Assembly: GCA_013407085.1 (NCBI GenBank)
Contig: JACCGJ010009915.1
Span: forward strand, 53,580-117,579
Length of the DNA: 64,000 nt
Reading direction: 5' to 3'
Source of the DNA: Atriophallophorus winterbourni
Lineage: Eukaryota; Platyhelminthes; Trematoda; Plagiorchiida; Microphallidae
The notes under the pieces are model-generated. The model was given only the letters and a program-made list of their open reading frames with translations, was not told where the DNA came from and did not search any database. A program made the position numbers and the translations under genes. This document shows positions 23,660 to 36,033 of the stretch, piece by piece. The first letter of the stretch is position 1; each line of letters opens with the position of its first letter.

Positions 23660-23686
23660 TCAATGACACAACTGCAGGTCCTTCAT
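23660..23686 (-). CDS. 27-nt micro-exon, DEGPAVVSL
   Basis: Copy of 14245-14271, unchanged. Confidence 0.48.
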   Translation of the reverse strand: MKDLQLCH

Positions 23687-23980
23687 CTGTAGTGGTTAGT
23701 TTAAGAAAATCGCTGTTGAACTGAGGTGGATAAGCACAATAATAATGCTAATTTTTGAAACATTTTTGCGTCTGTGCCTAATGTAAATGCATGTGAATAT
23801 GGTTTGTGAAAATTTTCACAATAATGAAATGATATAATAATTCGATTTCGTTGATTTTTTCAATTAATTTAGATATTTAGAAACGTCAGTATTTGCACAA
23901 ACAAAAGATTCAATGCATGCTGTCATGAAAAACATTCATTAGTGTCTGTAGTATAAAAATAATTGCTAAAGAATCTCTAC

Positions 23981-24001
23981 GTGATGATTGAGCTGTAGAT
24001 G
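23981..24001 (-). CDS. 21-nt micro-exon with relocated donor, ASTAQSS
   Basis: Copy of 14855-14875. Confidence 0.32.
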
Positions 24002-24309
24002 CTGTTTGTGATTTTTCTAAATGAGAAATGTTAGATTAAGTCAAAGTCCTCTTGAGGTTTATCTTATTACCGGTGAAATACAAATTTTGAAGGTAATTAA
24101 TTATAAATGCTTCTAAAAATAATACTTGATATTTAGCGTTTTTTCGCAAATGTCAATTGCGTAATGATCCTTGAATGTTTTGACATATTTTATGATTGCA
24201 TTTCAAATATAACTTCGAAAATGCTTTTATTTCCAACATAAAGTTGAATAAAAAAGGTGCACATTTTTTAGCACCGAATAATCCATGTATGTAATTGCAG
24301 CAGTAATCT

Positions 24310-24392
24310 TGTTCAGCTGTCTCCACCTGTGACGGCAAACAGCCAGAAACCGGTAGTGGTGTGAAAGGGATGGGGATGTGAGCAACACATTA
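24310..24392 (+). repeat. SINE-like 3' fragment with broken hammerhead
   Basis: The core is CTGTGACGG instead of CTGACGACGG. The fragment is fused to sequence homologous to the flank of a MEG terminal exon at gttcagctg. Same fusion at 36342, 39960 and 62612. Confidence 0.5.
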
Positions 24393-25479
24393 ATTTGACA
24401 TTATATTTACTACAAATGTTTCATAAAACGTTTCACGAAAATTTCGGCGCAGGAAAATTAATCGTTTGCGATTTGTGCAGGCATGCTTAAATGTTGTTAT
24501 ATTGCAATCGCGGCAAAAGAAAATTCTAAGTATTCAATTTTGATAGGTATAAACAGCTCAATTTCTGTCGAAGTTATGCTTCTGTAAAATTGGTAAAATT
24601 AATGTTGCTTTTATTGCCTAAAATCTGAAAAGACATTACGACCAAAATATTCCATTCAACTTCAAATCATCATATTTTATATTTCCAGAATACATTTCTA
24701 ATTTACAAGATAGTAACTAATTTATAAAATGCAAATCAGGAGATGCGTAAACGAAATCATTTTCAATCAGGGAGTCAAATGTTTTTAGTATCATAAAAAT
24801 GGACTTTTTATTGCACTTTATTTGAAGAGATCAACATTTTGGATCCAACAGATGCTAGTCTGCTACGGGTAAATTGTATGATTCTGAATAAACATGACAG
24901 TTTTTTATCAGCGCGAGATCTGGCAGAAACTATGCAGTCTTCTCATACATAAATTATTACTGTATTAGAAATTCGAATCTGATCAATTCTTCATTTTTGC
25001 ATATATACATGTATGTTTATAAATTTGCAATTGACACTATCTCAAAATGTGAATTTCAATTATACTGTGTGCGCGTTGTGTGTTTGACGAAACAAAATGC
25101 ACAACTATATTAGGGAATTTGGTCCGGTGGTTTTAACGAGTCCACTAGTTTATGAATAAATGGGTTGAACAGGTTCGTAGTAACAAAAGTATCCGAAACT
25201 GGAGTTTATTCTCAAACGTTGTTTAATAATTTCAATAGTAATTCCAACGCCAGTTGATTGTGCACAGCACAGATCCAGCTGTGCAGTTTACTTGTTGACC
25301 TTCTTCTTCGGTCGAACTGGACCGCTTCGACTTTCAAAACTCTTATTAAATTGTTTTTTCTTGTAAGTGATTAACATTGCTGCATCATTGTTGTATAATA
25401 TTTGAATATTCTAAATATTTTTTGAAATTCTAGAATAATTAATAATATTACGTTAGTATAAACCTTATCGATAACGCAC

Positions 25480-25497
25480 CTCGAGATCTTGGTGGAG
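25480..25497 (-). CDS. 18-nt micro-exon, APPRSR
   Basis: Same family; acceptor ccactatag, donor GTGCGTTATCG; reads (A)PPRSR. Confidence 0.55.
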
Positions 25498-26452
25498 CTA
25501 TAGTGGTTTGTCAAAGAAAATCACCGTTGAAATAAGGTGGGTTTGCACAATTGTGTTTCTATTTTTTGAAACATTTCTGCGTCTATGCTTAACGCAAATG
25601 CATGTGAAAGTCACGTTTTGCTGATAAACGATTTTCTGATTCAAATTGTGTTACTAATGTAGTAAGAACTTTGTAATCATTATATACACCGATATGAAAA
25701 TATGCATATATATAACAGCGGCAGATTCTATGTTGTGATTATTTAAATAATGAAATGTTTTATTATGTCATTCTCGTCGTTACGTTTATCTTTTTATTGG
25801 TAAGATGTAAATTTTGTGGAAAATTAATGTTAAAATTTGGAATTCTCATTGCATTATTATTAAACTCAAAGTTCTTCTTTATAATTTTTAGGATGATAAT
25901 TGACTTCTTATTGGTTTCAAATGTTTCATCAAAACGTTTCACGAAATATTCCACGCGGTACATTTAATCTTAACCAATTTGTTTAGACAGGCTGGAATAT
26001 TAATATATTGCAGTCGCTGCAAATTCATGTGGGATTTCTTGATCGGATATTCTGCTGAATTCACAACGCAACCTGAAAGATATATTGTTAAACAAATCAT
26101 TTTTAGGATTTCAGTTTTGATTGATATACGAAACTCTGAAAGCTCAATTTCTCGCGAATTGTTTTCACTAAAATTGTTATGAATAATGTTGATTTTAATG
26201 CTTAAAATCTTCAAACAATACGAGCTAAATTATTCTATTTAATTTCAAATCATCACATATTATTTTTTTCAAATATAAAACTAATTTAAACAATGGAAAC
26301 AACTTTACAAAAAAAGCAAATTATGACAAGCGTAAATGAAATCATTTTCGATTGAGGGTATATATATGTTATAAAGTGACTGGTGTTTTGTCATAAAACC
26401 ATGAAAACCTTTTTTTTAGTGAAACGTAGGAAAACAATTCATGATATTGCTC

Positions 26453-26476
26453 CAACAGGTTTTGGTTGAGCTTTAG
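26453..26476 (-). pseudogene. Decayed 24-nt micro-exon, AKAQPKPV
   Basis: Acceptor ccaacag intact, reading (A)KAQPKPV, but the donor GT is GA (GAGCAATATC), so splicing is unlikely. Confidence 0.5.
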
Positions 26477-26641
26477 CTGTTGGTGTGTGAATATTGTAAT
26501 GTAATAATATATATATATATATATATGCAGTAATCTAAAATAAAATGTTCTTGTTCATAATTTTTCGGATGACAATTTTGTGATGAAACCAAGAGAACAT
26601 ATTTGATAGTGATACGTAGGAAAAAATCCATGATAACGCAC

Positions 26642-26653
26642 GGATAGGTGGTG
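26642..26653 (-). CDS. 12-nt micro-exon, APPI
   Basis: Donor GTGCGTTATC and acceptor acattccag define a 12-nt phase-1 exon reading (A)PPI. It looks like a shortened member of the 24-nt Thr/Ala family whose 5' part was deleted. Confidence 0.35.
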
Positions 26654-26944
26654 CTGGAATGTAATTGCAATGTAATTATATATATATATATATATATATG
26701 CATTATTCTTAGATTAAAACTTCTTGTTCATAATTTTTCAGATGATAATTAACATTATATTCGTTTCAAATGTTTCATCAAAACGTTTCACTTACTATTC
26801 GGCGCGGTACATTTAATCTTAACCGATTGGTTTAGACAGGCTTAAATATTAATATATTGCAGTTGCTACAAATTCATGTGAGATTTCTTGATCGAATATT
26901 CTACTAAATTCAAAACAGATGACTTTAGTCATCCATAAGCGCCT

Positions 26945-28137
26945 TGTGAGACCGAATCCAGACTAAATGTAAACAAATCCCCAAGAGCGGATGGCATCAC
27001 ATCGGATGTGCTCAGCTTTGTGAACGGCTCACCAGCCTGTTTATCTATTCGTTGATTGAGTAAGTTGTACCGAAAGATTGGATATCTGGCGTGATAACAC
27101 CTATCGTCAAAGGCGGTTGCCGATCTGTCGCTGCAACTTATCGTCCCGTCACACTTTTACATGTTATTGCTAAGCTCATAGAACGTATAGTCTTGAAATA
27201 AATGGTTGCACACATAGAATCGCAGAATTTGTTTTCGTCAGCGCAGCATGGAGTTCGATCTCATCGCTCTTGTCTAATGAATCTTCTCACAGCGTTAGAC
27301 AACTGGACAAAGGAGTTGGATAGAAGTTCTTGCATCTACGTCTGCTACCTAGACATCTCAAAAGCTTTTGACAGAGTCAATCATCATTTGCTTTATCAAC
27401 AAGTGATGCGTTTAAGAATATGTGATCCACTCCTCTCATGGTTGTGCGACTATCTGTCAGATTGCGTCGCGAAAATTAAAGTTAACCGAGCGGTATCTTA
27501 AATGTTCAAAACCATGAGTGGAATCCCACTCCTCTTTCTGATGTACATAAATGAATTACCCCGACTCATTATGTCCAAAATGGTCCTGTTCGCGGATGAC
27601 ATTAAAATGTGGAAGCCAATAAGTTCTGCAGAGGATTGTGAAAAACTGCAAATGGATTTGGACAGGGTGTCGAATTGGGCTGTAAGATGCTCCATCTTGG
27701 TAAGAATGTTCCATGTACACATTGATTGGGAACTGAAAACCTAGCATGGAGCTCGGTGGAAAATGACCTTGTAGTGTGGATTAGCAGGAACCTGAAGGGC
27801 ACAGTGCACTGCTAGAACATATATCGACGGGCAAACAGATTGTTAGGTATCTTTCGAAGAATATTTGGAAGATTCTCTCTGGTAACGTTACCACGTATAA
27901 TGAATGTCTGCCTTCGCCCCGCGATGGAGTATGCGGTAGAGGTCTGGGTTCCTTGGCTGCGAAAAGATATTGATCTCTTCGATAAAATCAATCATATAGC
28001 AACAAATTTAGTGATGGGTCATCGCAATGTTCCGTACAGCGGAAGATTGCGACGTCTAGGTCTATGCAACTTTACCCAAAGGAGGATACGACTTCTGACT
28101 TATAGAATTGTGTCTACTTACTTACTTTTACCTTAAT
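26945..28137 (+). mobile_element. LINE-B, CR1/Jockey-like reverse transcriptase remnant
   Basis: Degenerate frames carry SRLNVNKSPRADGITSDVLS, then SAQHGVRSHRSCLMNLLTAL, YLDISKAFDRVNHHLL (catalytic D at about 27352), SGIPLLFLMYINELP and FADDIKMWKP at about 27590. A C-terminal region follows with LRPAMEYAVEVWVPW and a KI.H.ATNLVMGHRN stretch. This order is typical of trematode CR1/Jockey-type LINEs. Stops and frameshifts mean it is not functional. Confidence 0.75.
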
Positions 28138-28583
28138 ATAACGAACTTCCGAGAGGCTTTATGTTGTGGTTTTGTTTGAAATTAAGTGTTACTGACACAG
28201 TATGAACTGTGTAGGATACTTTCAAATATAAACATATAAAGTTATTACATCGAAATATGTTTAGCATAATCAGCATAAATTGACCTTGCTGACAGTCGCT
28301 TTCCTCTCACAAATCATTTTATGGAATTTATATACCGAATTTATCGAATACGGAAAATGTCAACGCAGTTTCACATTTCACATTATTATTTGCCATCAGA
28401 CTGATCTACTGATAATTTTTCTGTATTATATATGCTTCTAAAAATAATACGTGATATTTAGAGTTTTTTCGCCAGTGACAATTTGTCTAATAAACCCTGA
28501 ATATATTGACCCATTTTATGATTGCATTTCAAATATAACTCTAAAAATGCTTGTATTTACATCATAAAGTTGAATAAAGAAGG

Positions 28584-28780
28584 TTGTTATATTTACTAGT
28601 AAGCACGAAGCACTTATTACCGAAAGAACAGCAAGAACAAACGACCGGACTTGTGAACGAAACCAGTGTTAAATAATTGATGGACAGAGTTTAAATGCGT
28701 GGCGCGTGAGTGAGTGATCGATCGGAAATCAATAAGTCAACGCACACAGCGGACAGGTCTATGCAGCATAGACACAACAA
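28584..28780 (+). mobile_element. 197-bp MITE-like insertion
   Basis: Same element, same length and same site relative to the terminal exon at 28902. Confidence 0.45.
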
Positions 28781-28901
28781 AGGTGTACATTTTTAGCACT
28801 GAATAATCAACTGAGCTATTTGCAGTAGTAATGTTGTTCAACTGTAGTCGATGAGCTTATATTAAATCTATAGTCACCATGGCTTTTTCGTTTATGACCG
28901 A

Positions 28902-28909
28902 CTAATTAT
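28902..28909 (-). CDS. Terminal exon with early stop
   Basis: Same acceptor as 7659-7711, but the third codon is TAG in place of CAG, so the reading ends after Asp-Asn. Confidence 0.4.
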
Positions 28910-29170
28910 CTGAGGTATGCAAGAATTTTTATGGTATCTAGGTAATAAATATCTGCTCGCGCATACGTAAATATCTGGTTTCCGTGAAGCAGAAAATTTG
29001 GACAGGTCACAAAATAATCAGCGAGGGACATTTAATCTTATGCCATTTATTCATAAAAATGACTTAACTCGCTTTCCAGTAGAATTCCAGATATTGTTCA
29101 TTCGGAAGAAACGATTTTACAACTAATACGCTCATTTTACTTATGATTCAATAATAACCATCATAGGTAC

Positions 29171-29188
29171 CACAGGTTTTACAATTAT
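29171..29188 (-). CDS. 18-nt micro-exon, DNCKTC
   Basis: Copy of 7952-7969, upstream of the stop-bearing terminal exon at 28902-28909. Confidence 0.38.
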
Positions 29189-29537
29189 CTGCGATGCTAT
29201 AGATTCTCTTGTTGAAACATTTAATTAGAATATTAATGGAGCTCTATTCTATCCGTTAAATTAGGTTCACGTTATTAAATTTTGGTGGTCGGAATAGCTG
29301 ACAATTTATTCAAATATATCACTAACCACTGAAACGGTTTGTAGAAACATTTGCGTGTTTTTTTCAAATGCTCTCTGGAAATCGTGACTTATCGAATATA
29401 TTCACCTAAGCGAATTAATTTTGTTCATTGAGATACATTTCTAGTCAATCTTCTGTGAATATCGTAAAAAGAAATACGCTTATGTCAACATATGCGAGAT
29501 ACATTTTGTGTACGTTAGATTATTTCAATCAACATAC

Positions 29538-29558
29538 TGGTTCCTTGCGCAGCTTGTC
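29538..29558 (-). CDS. 21-nt micro-exon, GQAAQGT
   Basis: Canonical acceptor and GTATGTTG donor. The last exon base is A instead of G, which changes the split codon at the next junction. Confidence 0.5.
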
Positions 29559-31131
29559 CTGCAAATAAGTTGAGAGAATGTAATTTTTGATGTGTTTAGC
29601 ACCGCTGAACATCACTCTAAATCTTGCATGTTATAAAGTCAGAGATGATGTATGATGTGATCCCATGAAAATAAAATTGTTTACTTTATCAAACATATTG
29701 TGATTAATGACATTCGACGTTCCTGACAGAACATTATTTTGAAATTCGCACAAAACGGAAAAATGTTTGTCATTCGACTAAATTCAACCATTCTTTCCAA
29801 ATTTGGTATAAACCCAAAAATTAAATATTTCGACAAATGTATGTCATTCGCCAATTTGGTTTGATTTCGCTCCTGATTTATTTTTTTGCGCTGCTCTGAT
29901 AAAAAATAACATTTATTTCATTAATTACATTTCATTCTCAATTACTACACGATTCAATCAATGTTCAATGCAATTAATCACTCATTTTCCTTGTTGAATG
30001 ATCAGCTGAAATTTAGGAGAAGTTTTTGATTTGAAAATTATTTTGCTTGAACAAAATTAAGGATGTTTCCTGATTGATTGCACTCATCTGTTTGAGATTG
30101 CATGATATCATGTATTGATCTCTGATTTTATACCTTTACGCGTTTCGAGGAGCCTAATCAAACGTTTGCAAACTAATGATATGAAATATCCCGAAAACAC
30201 TCGCGATGTGTGTGATGAAAATGCATGCAAATGCGGATCTTTTTTCATTAACTTTGGCTTAGCCTCACATTTTTGTAAGTAATCAAGTGATATAAAATTT
30301 TTGATCGTGTGGACGTTATACAACGAAGACTAAATCGTTCAAGAGCTTCGGTGTTTTCCGTATTTTCAAGGCGGTCAACCACTCGATGCTAAAAACTATA
30401 ATATTGTCTGGAGTCGCAAGCTAAATTCATAAAACGACACAAATGTTTATTTATATTTAACTATTAAATTGTTGACAGATCTTGCCAAATATGCTTCGAC
30501 ACATTTGCCTTTCAATTAATGTTTTTATGATATTAAATTTCTTGTGTTTTGATAATACGTCGCTTGATTGTATACTACTGAGCGCGTTGATATACCAAGA
30601 ACCTAGTAGAATACACGACCATTCAAATGGTTGGAGCAACCCACATTCTCGATTGGACATACCCCGTAAAAGTTTCTCAGTGAATAATTGTTAAACTTGG
30701 AACGCATTACTTGATTAAATCATGCACTCGGGACTAGCTATTGTACTTACATGGTAATTCAGCGGATACATTAACTACCATACGTTATGAGCTTGACAAA
30801 ATTAGGTCTTGTAATGGTATATGTTTTGACTCAATATAACTCGTTCTTGTAAGCATTTTGTTAAGCGCGTCCCGTGTCGTTTGTTGTGGTTCTGACGTAG
30901 CTGACTCATCACTGTCTGCCCCATAATCTTTACACGTCTTGTGTTGATTAGACATAAATGCCTTAACTCGCTATGACAATAAAATACTTGTGGATTTAAC
31001 TATTTGATGTGATTCGATCTTCTGTTTAAAAATCATGTTTGCAATGAAGTTATAATAATGGTTTATATGTAGAAAAACATAAACGTATATTTGTTATTGA
31101 TATGTAAGTTAAAATGTCATTTTCAACGAAC

Positions 31132-31155
31132 CGGATAATGGTGTTAATGTTTGAC
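31132..31155 (-). CDS. 24-nt micro-exon, GQTLTPLS
   Basis: Acceptor caaacaaaag, donor GTTCGTTG, reading (G)QTLTPLS. Homologous flanks link it to 14646-14669, but the exon content is entirely different. Confidence 0.42.
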
Positions 31156-31877
31156 CTTTTGTTTGTAAATGTTGTAAAATAATGAAATGTTAGACTGATT
31201 CGAATTGGGTGATTTTGTACTCAATACAATTATATAGACGTATTTATCAATGTGTCTCTAAATATCTTTCAAAATTGCGCTCCGCTAATTCCTTTACATT
31301 AACATATTGTTCAACAGTTGGTAACAATTTAATGCCCAGGTATATATATATATATTCATACATATATACAGTCTCACAGGAAATCTATTGCTAAGACAAT
31401 CCTAAAGTTGCCGCCTTTATTTTCTGTTAATATAACGAAATTCCGAGAGATTTCATGCTGTGGTTTTGTTTGAAATTAAGTGTTACTGACACAGTATGCA
31501 CTGTGTAGGATACTTTCAAATATAAACATATAAAGTTTTTACATCGAAATATGTTTAGCATAATTAGCATAAATTGACCTTGCTGACAGTCGCTTTCCTC
31601 TCACAAATCATTTCATGGAATTTATATACCGAATTTATCGAATACGGAAAATGTCAACGCAGTTTCACATTTCACATTATTATTTGCCATCAGACTGATC
31701 TACTGATAATTTTTCTGTATTATATATGCTTCTAAAAATAATACGTGATATTTAGAGTGTTTTCTACAGTGTCAATTTGTCTAATGAACCCTGTATACAT
31801 TGACCCATTTTATGATTGCATTTCAAATATAACTCTAAAAATGCTTGTATTTACATCATAAAGTTGAATAAAGAAGG

Positions 31878-32074
31878 TTGTTATATTTACTAGTAAGCAC
31901 GAAGCACTTATTACCGAAAGAACAGCAAGAACAAACGACCGGACTTGTGAACGAAACCAGTGTTAAATAATTGATGGACAGAGTTTAAATGCGTGGCGCG
32001 TGAGTGAGTGATCGATCGGAAATCAATAAGTCAACGCACACAGCGGACAGGTCTATGCAGCATAGACACAACAA
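31878..32074 (+). mobile_element. 197-bp MITE-like insertion
   Basis: Same element beside the terminal exon at 32196. Confidence 0.45.
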
Positions 32075-32195
32075 AGGTGTACATTTTTAGCACTGAATAA
32101 TCAACTGAGCTATTTGCAGTAGTAATGTTGTTCAACTGTAGTCGATGAGCTTATATTAAATCTATAGTCACCATGGCTTTTTCGTTTATGACCGA

Positions 32196-32203
32196 CTAAT
32201 TAT
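32196..32203 (-). CDS. Terminal exon with early stop
   Basis: Tandem copy of 28902-28909 (offset 3,294 bp) with the same TAG. Confidence 0.4.
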
Positions 32204-35103
32204 CTGAGGTATGCAAGAATTTTTATGGTATCTAGGTAATAAATATCTGCTCGCGCATACGTAAATATCTGGTTTCCGTGAAGCAGAAAATTTGGACAGG
32301 TCACAAAATAATCAGCGAGGGACATTTAATCTTATGCCATTTATTCATAAAAATGACTTAACTCGCTTTCCAGTAGAATTCCAGATATTGTTCATTCGGA
32401 AGAAACGATTTTACAACTAATACGCTCATTTTACTTATGATTCAATAATAACCATCATAGGTACCACAGGTTTTACAATTATCTGCGATGCTATAGATTC
32501 TCTTGTTGAAACATTTAATTAGAATATTAATGGAGCTATATTCTATCCGTTAAATAGGTTCACGTTATTAAATTTTGGTGGTCGGAATAGCTGACAATTT
32601 ATTCAAATATATCACTAACCACTGAAACGGTTTGTCGAAACATTTGCGTGTTTTCTTCAAATGCTCTCTGGAAATCGTGACTTATCGAATATATTCACCT
32701 AAGCGAATTAATTTTGTTCATTGAGATACATTTCTAGTCAATCTTCTGTGAATATCGTAAAAAGAAATTCGCTTATGTCAACATATGCGAGATACATTTT
32801 GTGTACGTTAGATTATTTCAATCAACATACCGGTTCCTTGCGCAGCTTGTCCTGCAAATAAGTTGAGAGAATGTAATTTTTGATGTGTTTAGCACCGCTG
32901 AACATCACTCTAAATCTTGCATGTTATAAAGTCAGAGATGATGTATGATGTGATCCCATGAAAATAAAATTGTTTACTTTATCAAACATATTGTGATTAA
33001 TGACATTCGACGTTCCTGACAGAACATTATTTTGAAATTCGCACAAAACGGAAAAATGTTTGCCATTCGACTAAATTCAAACATTCTTCCCAAATTTGGT
33101 ATCAACCCACAAATTAAATATTTCGACAAATGTATGTCATTCGCCAATTTGGTTTGATTTCGCTCCTGATTTATTTTTTGGCGCTGCTCTGATAATAAAT
33201 AACATTTTTTCATTAATTCCATTTCATTCTTAATTACTACACGATTCAATTAATGTTCAATTCATTTATTCATTCATTTTCCTTGTTGAAAGATCAGCTA
33301 AAATTTAGAAGTTTTTGATTTGAAAATTATTTTGCTTGAACAAAATAAAGGCTGTTTCCTGACTGATTGCACTCATCTGTTTGAGGAAGCATGATATCAT
33401 GTATTGATCTCTGATTTTATACGTTTACGCGTTTCAAGGAGCCTAATCAAACGTTTGCAAACTAATGATATGAAATATCCTGAAAACACTCGCGATGTGT
33501 GTGATGAAAATGCATGCGAATGCGGATCTTTTTTCATTAACTTTGGCTTAGCCTCACATTTTTGTAAGTAATCAAGTGATATAAAATGTTTGATCGTGTG
33601 GACGTTATACAACGAAGACTAAATCGTTCAAGAGCTTCGGTGTTTTCCGTATTTTCAGGGCGGTCAACCACTCGATGCTAAAAACGATAATATTGTAGAG
33701 AATCGCAATCTAAATTCATAAAATGACACAAATGTTTATTTATATTTAACTATTAAATTGTTGATAGACCTTGCCAAATATGCTTCGACACATTTGCCTT
33801 TCAATTATTGTTTTAATGATATTAAATTTCTTGTGTTAAGAAAATACATCGCTTGAGTGTATACTACTGAGCGCGTTGATATACCAAGAACCTAGTAGAA
33901 CACCCGACCATTCAAATGGTTTGAGCAATCCACATTCCCGATTGGATATCCCCCGTAGAGATTTGTTTGTGAATCATTGTTAAACTTGGAACGCATAACT
34001 TGATTAAATCATGCACTTGGGACTAGCTATTGTATTTACATGGTAATTCAGCGAATGCATTAACTACCATACGTTATGAGCCTGTCAAATTTGAGTCTTG
34101 TAATGGCATATTTTTTTGACTCAATATAACTCGTTCTCGTAAGCATTTTGTTAGGAGTAATGGTTTTCTACCATAGAAAGTTTAAGTTCTGTAGTTCGTG
34201 TAGCTACATTTTCAGGTGCATCAGCGGTACAAATATACGCACTTATATTTAAAACCTCCTTGTCTGCATCAATGTATCTTGGCCTTTAAGGATATGCATT
34301 CTCTAACAAAACATTTTAATGATTATCAATCCACACACAAGCAGAAATTATATAGATGAAAAAACACTTTTCTTGATTTTCAAATCATTTAGGATTGAGC
34401 GATTGAATTTTTGTATACGACATTTGTTTCACGTGAGTTCAATGAAAGAGAGTTCACGGGCATTAATGAGATAATAAGGAAATAAAATTTCCACGAGTAA
34501 AAGATAATAATAATAAAATTAATATTATTAATAATAATATATACTTTTCCATTGAAAAATCCCGGTCTCATCAGAAATTAAGTAATCAAAGCTTAACCAC
34601 GTGTTTTACTTAAAATAATGCTCCTCATTCTGGCTGTGTTAGTGAGAAATTCTCATTGTTCCTTTATTTCTCAATATTCCCTTAATTCGCTCCAATCTGT
34701 GGGATTCAGAACCTGGTATCTTAGACAAATGTGCTAAGAGTCAACTTTTCTCTGATGCTTAAAAATGCTAAACATATTAAAAACTAAACATATTTTGCCG
34801 TTTTGTAATCAGTTTCGTAAAATTCTTCGTGGTATAGGTTTCCTGTTTCCATTTATTTCAGGAAATTATCTCCAAGAGACGTTTTGGTTGCCACCACCGT
34901 GTTAGCGCATAACTCATGGAACGTAAATGTAAAAAATTTCCGAGACCAAAGGAGATAATTTGAAGGCTGCTGAAAACCTCTAATCGCAATTCTCTGAAAA
35001 TTGTTTCGTATATTTTACCACATGATCCACGCTCGAGTGACACAGAACAAATTGTCAAGAAGACAATTAACACCGATTTATAAAAAGGTTGCAGGGGTTG
35101 CAT
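32196..35103 (-). CDS. MEG-like micro-exon gene model, copy 3
   Basis: Model: 35019-35103, 34610-34633, 32831-32851, 32465-32482 and 32196-32203. The terminal exon reads only Asp-Asn before a TAG, created by one base change relative to copies 1 and 2, so the tail is lost. This is either a shortened secreted peptide of about 50 residues or a decaying copy. The block from about 32,540 upward is close to identical to copy 2 at an offset of about 12,032 bp. Confidence 0.4.
32465..32482 (-). CDS. 18-nt micro-exon, DNCKTC
   Basis: Copy of 7952-7969 in gene copy 3. Confidence 0.38.
32831..32851 (-). CDS. 21-nt micro-exon, GQAAQGT
   Basis: Canonical member of the 21-nt family, in gene copy 3. Confidence 0.55.
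34610..34633 (-). CDS. 24-nt micro-exon, (A)RMRSIIL type
   Basis: Duplicate of 13163-13186 with the same splice sites, in gene copy 3. Confidence 0.33.
35019..35103 (-). CDS. Signal-peptide first exon, copy 3
   Basis: Same leader and donor as the first copy, in the block offset 12,032 bp from copy 2. Confidence 0.55.
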
Positions 35104-35416
35104 TTATATTGTTATGACAATAAAAATGCTTGTGAATTGCACGATTTGATGCGAACCGGTCTTCTTTTTAAAATCATGTTTGTAATGTATTTATATTGAT
35201 GTGCTTTATTCAGTAAACAATAAAAGTATAATTATTATTGATAGGTAAATAAAAATGTCATTGCCAACGAATCGCTATGTAATTGTGCAGCTGCTGGTTA
35301 GTGAATGTTGTAAAATAATGAAATTCGAATTTGTTTATTTTTAAATAATAAAGGTATATAGAAACGTAAGTATTTGCTTAAATAAATAATTTAAATGTTC
35401 GTAGTAACAAACGTAC

Positions 35417-35422
35417 CTGGAA
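35417..35422 (-). CDS. 6-nt micro-exon, VP
   Basis: Copy of 13970-13975 with the same acceptor and donor. Confidence 0.33.
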
Positions 35423-35691
35423 CTGGAGTTTATTCGCAAACGTTGTTTAAAAATTCTAATATTAATGCCCAAGCAAGTTGAGTGTGCACATCGCAGATCC
35501 AGCTGTGGATTGTAGTTGTTGACCTAATCCTTCGGTCGAAGTCGACCGCTTCGACGTTTAAAACGCTTATAAAATTCGTGTATCCTTTAAGTGATTAACA
35601 TTGCTACATCATTGTTGTATTATATTTGAATATTCTGAAAAAAACATGTAACCCCAAAATAACTATTAATAATACATTATTACAAACGTAC

Positions 35692-35718
35692 TCAATGACA
35701 CAACTGCAGGTCCTTCAT
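35692..35718 (-). CDS. 27-nt micro-exon, DEGPAVVSL
   Basis: Copy of 14245-14271, unchanged. Confidence 0.48.
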   Translation of the reverse strand: MKDLQLCH

Positions 35719-36012
35719 CTGTAGTGGTTAGTTTAAGAAAATCGCTGTTGAACTGAGGTGGATAAGCACAATAATAATGCTAATTTTTGAAACATTTTTG
35801 CGTCTGTGCCTAATGTAAATGCATGTGAATATGGTTTGTGAAAATTTTCACAATAATGAAATGATATAATAATTCGATTTCGTTGATTTTTTCAATTAAT
35901 TTAGATATTTAGAAACGTCAGTATTTGCACAAACAAAAGATTCAATGCATGCTGTCATGAAAAACATTCATTAGTGTCTGTAGTATAAAAATAATTGCTA
36001 AAGAATCTCTAC

Positions 36013-36033
36013 GTGATGATTGAGCTGTAGATG
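36013..36033 (-). CDS. 21-nt micro-exon with relocated donor, ASTAQSS
   Basis: Copy of 14855-14875. Confidence 0.32.

Larger units (their letters stand above)
20465..26800. repeat. Segmental duplication S, copy 2
   Basis: Matches 32497-38830 at an offset of 12,032 bp with only scattered differences. Confidence 0.8.
28140..29700. repeat. Tandem duplication, offset 3,294 bp
   Basis: Matches 31,434-33,000. Both carry the early-stop terminal exon, the 18-nt Cys exon and a 21-nt exon. Confidence 0.7.

Noticed and set aside
26473..26703. Tyr-Ile-rich minus-strand frames at 26.5, 38.4, 42.1, 9.1 and 9.6 kb
   Set aside because: Microsatellite translation that reads through intron and micro-exon alike.
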